DNA of 64,000 nt from Halichondria panicea (Eukaryota > Porifera > Demospongiae > Suberitida > Halichondriidae). The stretch covers positions 4,317,963-4,381,962 of the forward strand of contig NC_087382.1 of the NCBI RefSeq assembly GCF_963675165.1. Direction: 5' to 3'. Both the position numbers and the translations under genes were made by a program. Shown here piece by piece: positions 47,601-58,695 of this stretch. The notes under the pieces were generated by a model. The model was not told the DNA's origin. It saw nothing but the letters and a program-made list of their open reading frames with translations, and searched no databases. Positions within the stretch are counted from its first letter, which is position 1; each line of letters begins with the position of its first letter.

Positions 47601-50600
47601 ATGGTTTCGACAAGACTAATTCTGACTACATTGTGGTTGTTTCTTGTGTGTCCTGTGTCTTGGAGTTGTCTACCTTGCGATCTAGTGACCTGCGAGCCGC
47701 TGCATCTATGGCAATGTGATGATTACAGACAACGGATTCTTGATCCAAAATGTGGTTGTTGTCCCGTATGTCCGAAGAAAGAATTGGAGCGATGTGGAGG
47801 GGAGACTAACGACCAGTGCGAAACGGGACTAATATGCCGCTATCGTTCTGGCAACATACTGGGGATACACAAGACAGGAATGTGTGAACCAGGTACGTGA
47901 TGTAAACAATTACTGCATCGAATCCATTTTTTGCATGCACTATTGCATCATATAATATTCTTATTTGGTTTGTTACTCATTGCATCCCAGTGTAGTGTAC
48001 TCAGAGGATGTGGTCATAATTATTATGCATTATCATGCCATGGCATCTAACCCCACTACAGCGTGTTTCAATGCTGCTGCACTCTGGATGATGCAATAAT
48101 GCACTCGTTAGGCTCGAGCATTACGTAAACTTGAGTCGTGCATGCACTTACAAAATTACATTCACACGTACCTGTAAGAATTCCTCTTTTTTTAACCCTT
48201 AGGTATGCGCATTAAAACACTTATTGCTAGCTAAAAATGTGGTATAAATAATTATTACTTAATGATCGTTATTTTTCACATGCAGATCTGTGCAGCAGAA
48301 TTCAGTGCCCGTATCGACAACGTTGTCGTACTCAGCGCAATGAAACCACTCAAGCGCTGACTGTCGGTTGCTCGTGCCCACAGTACTTTCGGACTGGACT
48401 GGGACATCGAAAAGTGTGTTCGTTTAAGGTGAGTCATGATCATGCAGTTATTGTGCAGATGGCAGGAATACCGTATAGCGTGTAATTTTCGTGGGGCAAA
48501 GTTTTCGTGGTTGGAGGTCTGACCACGAATATTTTACCCACGAATGAAGCGATCTTGCCTACCTTTACCTGCAGTGCAAGCAGCAACCACGAAAATATTA
48601 CCCACGAAATGTCTCAATATTGCTGAACCACGAATATTTTGTCCCCCCAAAATTACCCGCTATACGGTATGCCCAGTTATTTCACTCCTTATAATCACAC
48701 AACTTTTCCTTTCTTATAGCCTAACACTAGGTCTACAGTGTAAGAAGTGGTTAGTACCGACCAATGTGGGCAAATCCCTGTTCTAGTTGTTAGCTAGACC
48801 CCTTAGGTAATAGTTCAGTATAGTTATAACACCAATTGATTATCTGCATGGTTTCTGGTTCACCACTCCCGTCAATTTTTATTTCTACTGCACATGTGCC
48901 GCACTAGTTTACGTGTATACAGTAAATTAATAGTCATAATTATTATTGTCGTATTAATTGTAAGGATTTCTTGATTATCGCAATTATAATGCCTGCTTGC
49001 AATTCATAAAAAATAATGATCAGAACTATTGGAGTAGCCTCAGAAATATGAAGCCCATAATTGAAAGTGAATGTATACAATTTTGCGATGTCAGTTAATC
49101 GTAGTCTTTGAGTACGCGTATAGTGAATGTGTGTCTTTAGTGCTGACTCAGCACGCACTAGCAACCAGTAAACTGGATGCAATTGCTATAGCTAAACATT
49201 GTTGCTAGGCAATAATGATGGAGGGCACTATAATGACTACACAATAATTATTATTGGCTTCTGCTGACCAGCAAAACCTGAGAGGATGCTCGCTCATGCA
49301 AGGCTTTGCTTTAGCATGCACTGTATGCGTGACTGATGTACATCAGATATTTGCCCAAAATTTTCAAAATGGTGACTAAATCTTAATTATGCCTCGTATG
49401 ACTGTACACCCCATATAAATTTAATAGCTAGATGTAGTAGCTCATATAGTATTATAGTTCTCCACTGACGCATCAGCACCTGCGGTGTTTTTTCATTCAA
49501 GATAGTAATTAAGCCTAAGCTTTGTCTAGTTGTGGTTAGTAATCACCAGTGTGGGCACATCCATGAATGTTATATGGTGTTTGTTTGCATGCATTCGATA
49601 CACTGGGCATGTCCCTTCTGGCATAGCTACAGGATGGTATAAATGTGTCTTGTGCAATAATATATACATAGTTCATTGTAAGTTTTGTGAAGTAGTCTAA
49701 CAAAATAAACACTATACATTGGATAGTGGATAGATATCTCAGGCCACATAGAATAATAGCTTATAACTCTGATACTGAATGATGGCAACTTTACAACAAG
49801 TGGATGATTTTTCGATGCTAAAGAAACACCTGAAGCTCCCAAACCTTGAAGAAATCCTTCTTGAGAGCAAGTCACTGAATATTTTAGTGCTAGGTGACTT
49901 ACAAGATAGTGATGTTGTTGATAGTCTTACTGGGATAAAGTGGAGTTTTTCAAAAGAAGTTAACAGAAGTACCATCACTACTGACAATGGTGCCAAGGAA
50001 ATTGTTGTGTATAGAGCAAAGAAAGAAGGAATAGATGTCACTGTCTGGAACGCACCTAGCTTGTCTTTTCATCAAGAAGGCTATGTTCAGGAAATCAAAA
50101 AGATACTTGAAACTGTGGACCTGAAATTGTTGTATCTTGATGAGTGTATGGACGAAGATATTGTTAAACATGTCACGGGTGCGTTTGGGATTAAGTTTTT
50201 GAGCAATATTTTGATTGTTGCTCCAAGTTCTGTCTTTGGGAATTTGTATCAAGCAATAGAGAGGCAGATTGATTCGAAATTTAGATTTCTTAACCTCTAC
50301 AAAACTGCTTTATTTGAAACAGCTAATATCATTATCTTTCACCCTGAAGTACATTTTTCTTACGACCGCTGGCAATCTGAATTCTTTTTTGACTGTGTCC
50401 GTCATCTCTGTTCACAAAACACTAAAGGAACTTTTCTGAAAATCAACCTGAAAAGATTTAAGCACATTTTAGAGGGTGCCACAGTATCGAATGTACCATA
50501 TCCAGTCGAAGAGCAACCACTTACATTCACAGTGTTTAAAGAATCATCTATTCCGAGTATTTGTGTTCAATGTTTAGCAGCCAAATATGATGGTTTACTT

Positions 50601-53600
50601 TTAAAGCGGAGAAGACTATTAGCAACCGAGCTACAACTAGTTGAAGATTGTTCAATAGACGAGGATGATGATTTACTATTAGCGACTGAGCCACAGCCGC
50701 CACCACCAGAAGAAGCCGAGGATAAATCAGAGCCTGTTCAAGAGCTCACACATTTTTACACAGGCACCCACGATCTTCAGTTCGGTGCACACGGTGGGGG
50801 AGCTCAAGCCACACCCAGTGCGGAACCCCCTACATCAAACCAACAATAATCGTGTGGAAACTATACATTAACTTCCTCAGTGTTACTAATTATTGTATAA
50901 TTGTCAAAACTTGTTTTGTGTTTGGTTATATATATATATCATAATTATAGTCACTATGAGGAGTAACCTTAATTATTAATAATGTACGTGACATAATAAT
51001 TTCGTGGGTATTAATTTTTGCGATTTCTGTGAATGAAAGTACAATGTCTCTAAATGTGTACATGCAATGAAATAATAATATTTACAAGTAATTGCCAACG
51101 TTATGAATAGCTTATAATGGAATGGATCCCAAAAAGTGTCCGTAGCATGTGTTTGGACCTGTGTTAGCAGGCCACCCTCTATAATATATAAGCCACTGTT
51201 GGTCTATCTCCGGACAGGTTTCACTGTAGTTCAAATTATTGTGTACGTACTATATTACTATAATTATTACTATATCCCTTTTCTCCCGCTTCTCCCTCAT
51301 CAGGAGAACCCGTTGTGTGGTAATGATGGAGTTAACTATCGCAGTCACTGTCACCTGCAGTGGGCGGAGTGTACGATCAAGAAGGGATTCATCGGTATCA
51401 ACCACGAGGGACGGTGCGAACGCAAAAGAAAAGGTAAATACAAGTCTCAAACTATAGCTGGTGTGTTAGCTAGCTTACACTGTACAGTGGAGCCTGTAAA
51501 TAATGTAAAATTTGAAATTCGAATAATACAGTCACCAGAACACTCAACCATGTCCCAAGTTAATAAAAGCACATAGAAATTAATGGCTTCAAAGAATGTG
51601 CACGACATTTCTAGCGGCCCCAAAAGTGTACAGTTCTACCAAATTTAGTACCCTAGGCTTTATATAGCAGATGTCATAGACAGTTGTAGTTGTGTATGTT
51701 GTTAAGAACCCATGTACTGTACTTCGTTGCTTAAAGTGCTTGCTCCATTTTGCAATTCTGTAATACGAGCAGTACAATTAACTGAATGTATCGTGATTTT
51801 CCCACCCACACACAGTGACAGTGGTGTCACATGATCCCGTGACCACACCTCCAGCAACCTTTAACCAATCGATAGAGAACAACACATTATCGGAGAGTTC
51901 AGCTCAGAACGATTCACTCCACACTGATAATGGTATATACATGCACACACAATATACATGCACACACATACTCCATAAACACTATACAATTGACGAAACT
52001 CAAGTTATGGCGACTATAAAAAAGTTTCAAAGCATTATTTATGAGATTCCAACGGTATACACAATTTTCAATTTTCACTAATCTATGACCAACATTGTAC
52101 GAGTGCCCATTCTCATTGCAAATAGAAAACTTTTATTACTATTATGTTATTGTGTGTGTAGTGATGACCTTTGATTATATTATTCAGACATGGCTCCTTC
52201 ATGCACCTACAATGGCCGTGTTTATTCACCTTTCACAATCATACCAATCCCCAATGACATCTGCAACTACCTGTGAGTTCTTTGTCATAGAAATGCACGT
52301 CTTCATACTAATGAAATGTGTTTCTACAACTACAGGGTTTGCAATTCACATGGCGTGCTCTACAATGCTCCAGTACCAGGCTGTGGAGGTACATGTATGG
52401 CGGGTGATATACTTGTAACTATGAATCACGATAATTTTTATGGTAAAGTGAACCATAAGGACGCCCCTATAATACGGCCCTAGAGTCTTCGTAGCATGTG
52501 TTTGGACCTGTGTTAGCAGGCCACCTCTTTAATACAGCCAGTCCCCAGAGTCTCCGTAGCATGTGTTTGGACCTGTGTTAGCAGGCCACCCTCTATAATA
52601 CAGCCAGGTTAATGGGCCCCAAGGTCTCCATAGCATATGTTTGGACATGTGTTAGCAGGCCACCCTCTGTAATACAGCCACTGTGTTGGTCTGCCATGGG
52701 GACTAGAGACATGCAACTGCATAAAAGTGTACATGCAATGCAGTTGAATCACAAATTAATTTTTTCTTTTTGAATGCAGAGAATGCCCCAGAGCCCGACT
52801 ACCGTGTCCAGTACTATCCATGTAAGTTAAGTGCATGCCCCTCAATAAATTGTGTGGTAGATCTAGCTAGCTACTGTGGAACGGGAAGGTTTGGCAATTA
52901 AGCCATTTTGAACGAATTGGCGTCTCAGGCGTGTGTACTACCGTATAGCAGGTTGTTTTATTTTAAGACACGCCCATATACAATCTTTACCAGGCCTAGT
53001 TGTCGACCTAGCGTTATTTTAGAGACAAATCAGCCTGGGAATGAGGCTACGTGTGTTCATGAGCTTAAAACTTGCATGCATTTCTCTGGCATCTGATTTT
53101 CTAAACACCTTTTTCCCTTGTGTATATATATTTACAAGGTTTCGATTCATAGTTTTGTTTGATGTTGACACCTTATATTGTTACATTACGTATTGTGCTC
53201 ACTGCTCCTTGAACGTAACTATGTTCTGCACATACAGGGTGGGTGTCATACAGGATTTTGAAGTAGAGGGGGGAAATAAACATTTTGCTAAAAAAAGGTC
53301 AACTGTTATTTCAATACCCTGTTATAGTATGTAAAATTGCCAGCTATGGACACTCAGTCATACAACTAGTACCTGAATGCAAAAAAGGGGCCGGGGGGGT
53401 TGGAGCTATGAGGGGGATATCCCCCCTTCCCCCCCTCCCCTGTATGGCACCCTGACATAATACGTCGGCCCAATAATTAACTTTGTTAATATTATTACAT
53501 GTAGTACGTTTGCTACAAATGCTCAATTTTCTGTATCTTGCACATTTTTATCAATTTCAATTTGCATTATAAGAAAGCAACATGTCTCTAAGCTCTACTC

Positions 53601-56600
53601 TTCTACACTATAGTCTAGTTCTATTTGAGTTCCTCAGTTATCGACAGTACGTTTTCACTGAAACACTGACGCTTAACGACGGCCGATTGCCTTTACTGCG
53701 ATTGGTACTACATGCTTTGCTGCGAAACGTAGTGCTGGTAGTGCATGCCTCTTGACGAAACCTCCCACTTTTCTGAATGCCTTTTTGAACCAGTTTTGCA
53801 ACTGAGCTGGAACCTGCTCTCGAGCAAAGAACTCCTGAAGGGCTGCTTCCTCGTCATCATCATCTTCGTCTTGGAGTTGGGCAAGGAGGGACTCAATTTG
53901 AGCAGCACGGTTATCTTGCTCGGAGGCTTCTTCTTGCTCCATCAGTTTGTTCAGAAATGCCTCAATTTCAGCATCTTCATTCTCAGTTGGAGCAGCGTAA
54001 GCCACACTGGCTGTGAGGGCAACAAATGCCAGGACGAGAATAGCCACCTTCATGTTTGAGCGTTTCTTGAGTTCGGTTGTAAGTAGTTGGATGAGTTTGA
54101 GGAATGGTTATTCTGTGGCAGTTGTGTCGTGTTTTTATAGACTAGAGGACAGTGTACAGACAAGTACACATAGTGTTAGCTCTGTGTTAAAAACTATAGG
54201 TTCCTATTTTTTGTTTGTATATTCTATTACTATATTGCTACACAGAGCGCCCTTTTTGTGGGTCCTTGACAGTAAACCTTGACTACTTTTAGTTTTCTTT
54301 TGCCTGCATGCTATCATACTTTATGGTTTCTGTTAATTCGATTGTTTCCATGGCTGCCTGTTACTGAATGTTTCTGCGTGCTTCTATTGTACTAGGATAT
54401 GCACAAAATTCCTTTTTTGTTTCTATAGCTACCTGTTTACCGAATGCTGCTTGCGTGGCTTCTTGGAATACACAAAATTCCTTTTTTGTTTCCATAGCTA
54501 CTGTACCGTGCTTCCATTGTAATGGGATTTGTACAAATCCCTTTTTTGTTTCCATACCTAGAGTATATAGGTATATACAATGAATGTTCCGGCACTCATT
54601 CTAAAGAAACAAGCAAGAGATAAAAAAATTATTCTTATGCACAGAATTGATAAATATCAACTATTAATTATGAGCTGAAAATGTGATACGCACATGATCA
54701 GAAGAAGAAAAATAAATATAACCTTCTGCGAGTGAAATTGCTGTGAGTCACGTTCTGTTAAGGACAATATAACCCCCAAAGTTGTGGTTGCAACACAGTT
54801 GCATGTCCATACAGCAGAATGTTCCCATTCTACTGTATGTACCATACAGCGGGTATATTTCGAGGGTATAAACTTTCGCGGAATGACCGTTAGAAAGGTT
54901 TTCGCGGAATAGCAGCCTTTTCATGAATGCTGCAAAAAGTACTATATTTACTTGATTAAACGCCCGGGTGTTTATCTCCTAGCAGTATCTGTAGAGGGGG
55001 CGTTTAAACGAGATGGCGCTTATTTGAAACGGGTGTTTATTGTTATGTCTACTTCAAACTCTTGCTTATCAGCAGTTATTATGCTTCTGTCACAGCTAGC
55101 TCTCAGCTTAAATCTTAAGTCATAGGAGTGCATGGTGTTTCTCCCTCTGTGTCGGCGGGATCTCTCTCTCTTTGCCATCATAATTATTATTCTATGCTAC
55201 CATGCTTGCAACTGGTTCCATACTACTTTAGCTCCACCCACAGTGCCACACCCTATACATGTAAGATGGGCGTATTGACTAAGACAGAGCTTTTACCATG
55301 GGCGTTTAAACAAGATGGCGTTCAGTCAAGGAGTTTAAACTTTCCTCTATAAGTAAACTTGTTCTGACTTTAATTGTTTATATCTGACTCCACACATTTT
55401 CAGTTCACATGACACCGTATGTATATACTGTTGTTCAAAATTGTCACAGTTTAATTCTCCAATAATTATAATCATTTATATTTTATTTTTGCACAACATT
55501 TCTATAGCTTTGTTCTTCTACACTATAGTCTACTTCTATACATGAGTTCTTGGCCGTACGTTTCCACTGAAACACTGACGCTTAACGACGACCAGTGACT
55601 AGGGGTAATAGGTTACATGCCGTTGGTCCATACTTCCTGACAAAACCCCCAACTTTACTGGCTGTATTCCCCAGTTGTTTGACAACAGTTCTGAATAGTC
55701 CTTGCAACTGAGCTGGGATCTGCTCTTGAGCGAAAAACTCCTGAAGGACTGCTTCTTCCTCGTCATCATCATCTTCTTGGAGTTGGGCAAGAAAGGACTC
55801 CATTTGAGCAGCACTTTTGTCTTGCTTGGAGGCTTCTTCTTGCTCCATCAGTTTGTTCAGAAATGCCTCAATTTCAGCATCTTCATTCTCAGTAGGAGCA
55901 GCGTAAGCCACACTGGCTGTGAGGGCAACAAATGCCAGGACGAGAATAGCCACCTTCATGTTTGAGCGTTTCTTGAGTTTGGTTGTAAGTAGTTGGATGA
56001 GTTTGAGGAATGGTTATTCTGTGGCAGTCGTGTCGTGTTTTTATAGACAAGAGGACAGTGTACAGACAAGCTAGGTTCCTATTTTTTGTTTGTATATTCT
56101 ATTACTATAATTATTGCTACACAGAGCGCCCTTTTTGTGGGTCCTTGACAGTAAACCTTCACTACTTTTAGTTTTCTTTTGCCTGCATGCTATCATACTT
56201 TATAGTTTCTGTTAATTCGATTGTTTCCATGGCTGCCTGTTACTGAATGTTTCTGCGTGCTTCTATTGTACTAGGATATGCACAAATTTCCTTATATAGC
56301 TACCTGTTTACCGAATGCTTTTGCATGCTTCTATTATTGTGCAAATCCCTTTTTGTTTCTTTACCTAGAGTTAAGGCATATACAATGGGACAGAAACAAG
56401 TAATTAAGAGATAAATTGTATGCACCTAAATATCACCTACTTAACTTAGTGTAATCAGACGAATAATAATTATTGTGGTGAATTTGCTGTGAGTCACTTC
56501 TGCATGTAAAAACAATAACTAAAAGTAACCCCTAAAGTTGTGGTTGCAACATACTTGCATGTCCATACAGCGCAGAACCCGTTACATTGTATGTACTCCT

Positions 56601-56909
56601 CTAGTCAGATTTTACTACGTGTCATATTTCGTACTCATGCCAACAACTCCACCCCCACCCACCCCACAGTCAGAGGCAAGTGGAAACAGTGGTCCGAGTG
56701 GACTCCCTGTGAAGGTGGGTGCTACAACGGGACCCAGAGTCGTTACAGGAACTGCACCAACCGGGCTGAGGGGTACATGTGTGCGGGGGCGGCCAAAGAG
56801 ACAAGGGAGTGTTTCCATGACTACTGCAATAGTGAGTGTCAACGTCTCTACTAATGTGTAAATTCTAATGTATAATGTCTGTACGTACTTCACCTGCCTG
56901 TTGTGCCCT

Positions 56910-56948
<39 letters not shown>

Positions 56949-58695
56949 CTCCAACAGTAATTTACTTATAGGGTGGTATTTTGTGATTAGATTTAATTGC
57001 ATGTGCACTGTTTTGCGGTTTTATGAGAGGACCTGTATCGTTTTGAGTAGCACTTTTCAATTTTGTATATACCAACCCCCCCCCCCCCATACACAGTCAC
57101 ATGTGACTACACCTGGTGGTCGCCGTGGTCACCATGTTCAGTTTCCTGCGGTGATGGAGTCTCTTTTCGCACACGAGAAATCAAGAATAATCAAGCGGAG
57201 AACATCACGTTGAAAGCATGCACCCTGTTGGAGACGAAGCCGTGCCGCTATGTACGAACCTGCCCCATTACAACAGGTTAGTCGTAACCTTTGCACCTGA
57301 GCATAACAATTACGTAATGGCTAGAGCTATACTCCCAACAGTAGCATCTTCAACTGCTCTTTAAGATACCGTATAGCGCGAAATTTTCGAGGCATTTATA
57401 TTTCGTGGATTGGCCTCTAAAAGCATTTCGTTGCACAATGTTCGCGGAATTACTGCTAACCGGAAGCTACGCCTTTAAATCTTATGTACGTTATAACATA
57501 ATTAAAGGTTCTTAAATGATTATAGTGTGTTTAAAGTTTAAATCTGTAATGTGTACACCCCTCACGGGCAAAATGACTTAGTCTCCATGGAGGCAGTGAT
57601 AGCTCACGCAATCAGTTGAGGGAAAATCAACAACCACCCCAGGTTTAATCTCATCTGCCGTTGCTAGGTTGGTCAGGTGATTCATGCCCTGGGGACATGC
57701 TTCAACTGGATTATTTTAGTAGACACTCAGTAACTCGGTAGTTTTATTATTCTCAGGTCCTTGCAAAAAAAGAACTTTAGGCTCTTCGCCTAAAAATTTT
57801 GTTCAAGCTCCAATGAGAAAATACCATCAGAAATGTATCACAACGGGGAAATACGAATACCACTATTGTGGCGGGGAGTGTCATGGCAATAACGGTACTG
57901 ACTGCTGCAAGCCAGTTCGATGGATGTGAGTGGAGGCAACAAATGTTAAATACAGCATATCGAATAATAATATTGTTTTGTATTATACAATGTATGTGCC
58001 CTCGGGGTTATTGTGATGTCAGCTGTGTTCCCATTGCTTTACACTAACCCCCATAGCAGTGCCAATATGGAATGCTTTGTGAAGCAACCCCTTAGATATT
58101 AACCACAGGGCCCAGAACATGCAACTACTAATAGTCAAAACAAATAATTATAGCTACTTCGTATAGTAATCAGTGTGTATACCCCTCACGGGCAAAGTGA
58201 CTTAGTCTCCATGGAGACAGTGATAGCTCACGCAATCAGTTGAGGGAAAATCAACAACCACCCCAGGTTTAATCCCATCTTCCGTTGCCAGGTCAGTCAG
58301 GTGATTCATGCCCTGGGGACATGCTCTGGATTTTTGTTGGAATGGGAGTGTGACCTGCTTGTGCAATAGACAGGTTTCACTGTACAATGCTCTTGCTATA
58401 AATTATATACAGACCTTTTCGAGTACTATAATGTGCTGAGTAGAGTATAATTATTATTGTTAAAGTCCTAGACATGTTTCATGTGATGCGCTGACATGCA
58501 TGACTGTACTATTGTCTGTACACCTGCAGTTACCCGGTCAAGGTGCAGCAAGTTGACTGCGGTTTCCCGTTCTACATCCGATCTGAGATACCCTTTGTGG
58601 CCGAGTGTGCGTGTGTGGGAGAAGGGGGAGGAGTCCCACTGCCGTTCGAAGAAGGAACTTATTTCAACCCTTTTCCTCCGTGGCGATGGTGGTGA
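47601..58695 (+). CDS. CCN-like matricellular protein with added Kazal domain and two TSP1 repeats
   Basis: Eleven exons: 47601-47892, 48286-48428, 51304-51433, 51816-51932, 52188-52272, 52336-52388, 52780-52821, 56670-56831, 57097-57276, 57757-57925, 58530-58695; 512 aa, phases consistent. Domains: signal peptide (1-22), IGFBP-type module (CGCCPVCPKKELERCGG), Kazal-like module (LCGNDGVNYRSHCHLQWAEC, 146-188), a Ser/Thr/Asn-rich linker, a VWC-like piece (CTYNGRVY... VCNSHG), TSP1 (WKQWSEWTPCEGGC), TSP1 (WWSPWSPCSVSCGDG), and a C-terminal cystine knot (YHYCGGECH ... DCCKP ... VDCGF ... CAC). Order IGFBP-VWC-TSP1-CT is the CCN family plan. The Kazal module and second TSP1 are extra. CCN proteins are secreted and modulate adhesion and growth-factor signalling. 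The 3.8-kb intron 7 contains two cationic-peptide genes, and intron 2 a GIMAP-like gene. Confidence 0.85.
48469..48669. mobile_element. TA-flanked MITE, TACCGTATAGCG family
   Basis: It runs from TACCGTATAGCGTGTAATTT to AAATTACCCGCTATACGGTA, 201 bp, in intron 2 of the CCN-like gene. It shares internal sequence (GAAGCGA.CTTGCCTACCTTT, CTGCAGTGCAAGCAGCAA) with the element at 28405-28610. Confidence 0.8.
48670..49778. other. Intron 2 sequence upstream of the GIMAP-like gene
   Basis: No additional exon was recognised. The last 40 bases before 49779 resemble the region before the related gene at 62326 (AACT.TGA.ACTGAA.GATGG), which supports a copied 5' UTR. Confidence 0.4.
49779..50849 (+). CDS. 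Intronless GIMAP/AIG1-like protein with degenerate P-loop
   Basis: A 356-aa single-exon ORF. Residues 30-190 show the AIG1-like G-domain order: strand plus P-loop position NILVLGDLQDSDVVDSLTG (the usual GxxGxGKS is replaced, with no GK[ST]), a Thr-rich switch (RSTITTDNGAKE), a DxPG-like WNAPSLSFHQEGY, a strand DLKLLYLDECM, then IVKHVTGAFGIKFLSNILIV, resembling the G4 region. The C-terminal third is acidic and Pro-rich (EPQPPPPEEAEDKSEP). Nucleotide binding is doubtful. It lies inside intron 2 of the CCN-like gene, same strand. Two damaged relatives are at 61192 and 62326. The family call is from motif order only. Confidence 0.6.
   Translation: MMATLQQVDDFSMLKKHLKLPNLEEILLESKSLNILVLGDLQDSDVVDSLTGIKWSFSKEVNRSTITTDNGAKEIVVYRAKKEGIDVTVWNAPSLSFHQEGYVQEIKKILETVDLKLLYLDECMDEDIVKHVTGAFGIKFLSNILIVAPSSVFGNLYQAIERQIDSKFRFLNLYKTALFETANIIIFHPEVHFSYDRWQSEFFFDCVRHLCSQNTKGTFLKINLKRFKHILEGATVSNVPYPVEEQPLTFTVFKESSIPSICVQCLAAKYDGLLLKRRRLLATELQLVEDCSIDEDDDLLLATEPQPPPPEEAEDKSEPVQELTHFYTGTHDLQFGAHGGGAQATPSAEPPTSNQQ
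51125..51229. repeat. Half copy of the TACAGTGAAACCTG dispersed repeat
   Basis: It contains CCGTAGCATGTGTTTGGACC, TGTTAGCAGGCCACC and the end CAGGTTTCACTGTA. It is located in CCN-like intron 2, just before exon 3. Confidence 0.55.
52440..52705. repeat. Tandem triplication of a dispersed-repeat segment
   Basis: Three successive copies of about 70 bp, each with GTAGCATGTGTTTGGACC (with small changes), TGTGTTAGCAGGCCACC and TAATACAGCCA. They lie in CCN-like intron 6. Confidence 0.7.
52945..53670. other. Intronic stretch without recognised gene
   Basis: It contains a degenerate TACCGTATAGCAGG element end near 52942 and a CCCCCC/GGGGGG-rich patch near 53387-53450. Conserved sequence next to the cationic-peptide genes (ACTGAAACACTGACGCTTAACGACG) starts near 53655. 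Confidence 0.4.
53673..54053 (-). CDS. Cationic peptide precursor 1 (candidate amidated antimicrobial peptide)
   Basis: 126 aa, single exon. Residues 1-21 are a signal peptide (MKVAILVLAFVALTASVAYA). Residues 22 to about 85 are a very acidic propeptide (ENEDAEIE, QDEDDDDEEAA). The last 45 residues are strongly basic and amphipathic (NWFKKAFRKVGGFVKRHAL ... VAIKAIGRR-type end), ending Gly-Arg-Arg-stop, the signal for dibasic trimming and C-terminal amidation. Signal, anionic pro-segment and cationic tail is the classic layout of host-defence peptide precursors. The ATG lies 79 bp below a TATAAAAA box (54132-54139). The gene is inside intron 7 of the CCN-like gene, opposite strand. No named family is recognised. 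A neuropeptide-like role is an alternative. Confidence 0.75.
   Translation of the reverse strand: MKVAILVLAFVALTASVAYAAPTENEDAEIEAFLNKLMEQEEASEQDNRAAQIESLLAQLQDEDDDDEEAALQEFFAREQVPAQLQNWFKKAFRKVGGFVKRHALPALRFAAKHVVPIAVKAIGRR
54361..54560. repeat. Tandem repeats upstream of cationic-peptide gene 1
   Basis: About three copies of a ~65-bp unit containing AAATTCCTTTTTTGTTTC, CTACTGTAC or CTACCTGTTTACCGAATGC, and CTTCTATTGTACTAGGATAT. Similar units lie upstream of gene 2 (56255-56365) and gene 3 (60250-60375), and inverted near 59105-59240. They may be family-associated regulatory repeats or an older mobile sequence. Confidence 0.6.
54842..55500. other. Intergenic spacer between peptide genes 1 and 2
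   Basis: It begins with a degenerate TACCATACAGCGGGTATATT element end. No coding exon was recognised. It includes GTTTAAACGAGATGGCG and GTTTAAACAAGATGGCG, an imperfect direct repeat. Confidence 0.4.
55582..55959 (-). CDS. Cationic peptide precursor 2 (candidate amidated antimicrobial peptide)
   Basis: 125 aa, single exon. The signal peptide and first ~60 residues are nearly identical to precursor 1. The acidic block is EDDDDEEEAVLQEF. The basic tail is diverged (GLFRTVVKQLGNTASKVGG, FVRKYGPTACNLLPLVTGRR) and contains one Cys, but keeps the terminal Gly-Arg-Arg. A conserved TATAAAAA box lies at 56038-56045. It is in CCN-like intron 7, opposite strand. Strong conservation of the leader with a changing mature part is typical of host-defence peptide families. 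Confidence 0.75.
   Translation of the reverse strand: MKVAILVLAFVALTASVAYAAPTENEDAEIEAFLNKLMEQEEASKQDKSAAQMESFLAQLQEDDDDEEEAVLQEFFAQEQIPAQLQGLFRTVVKQLGNTASKVGGFVRKYGPTACNLLPLVTGRR
57368..57440. mobile_element. Degenerate single end of the TACCGTATAGCG MITE family
   Basis: TACCGTATAGCGCGAAATTTTCGAGG is followed by CGTGGATTGG. No matching right end was found in the intron. Confidence 0.45.
57550..57700 (+). repeat. Putative tRNA-derived SINE, copy 1
   Basis: A 150-bp sequence is shared with 58174-58325 at high identity. It contains an A-box-like TAGCTCACGCAATCAGTTG and, 40 bp later, a B-box-like GGTTTAATCTC, the spacing of a polymerase III promoter. It lies in CCN-like intron 9. Confidence 0.55.
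58174..58325 (+). repeat. Putative tRNA-derived SINE, copy 2
   Basis: Second copy of the element at 57550-57700, with B-box-like GGTTTAATCCC and the end CATGCCCTGGGGACATGC. It lies in CCN-like intron 10. Only two copies are visible here, so mobility is inferred. Confidence 0.55.
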
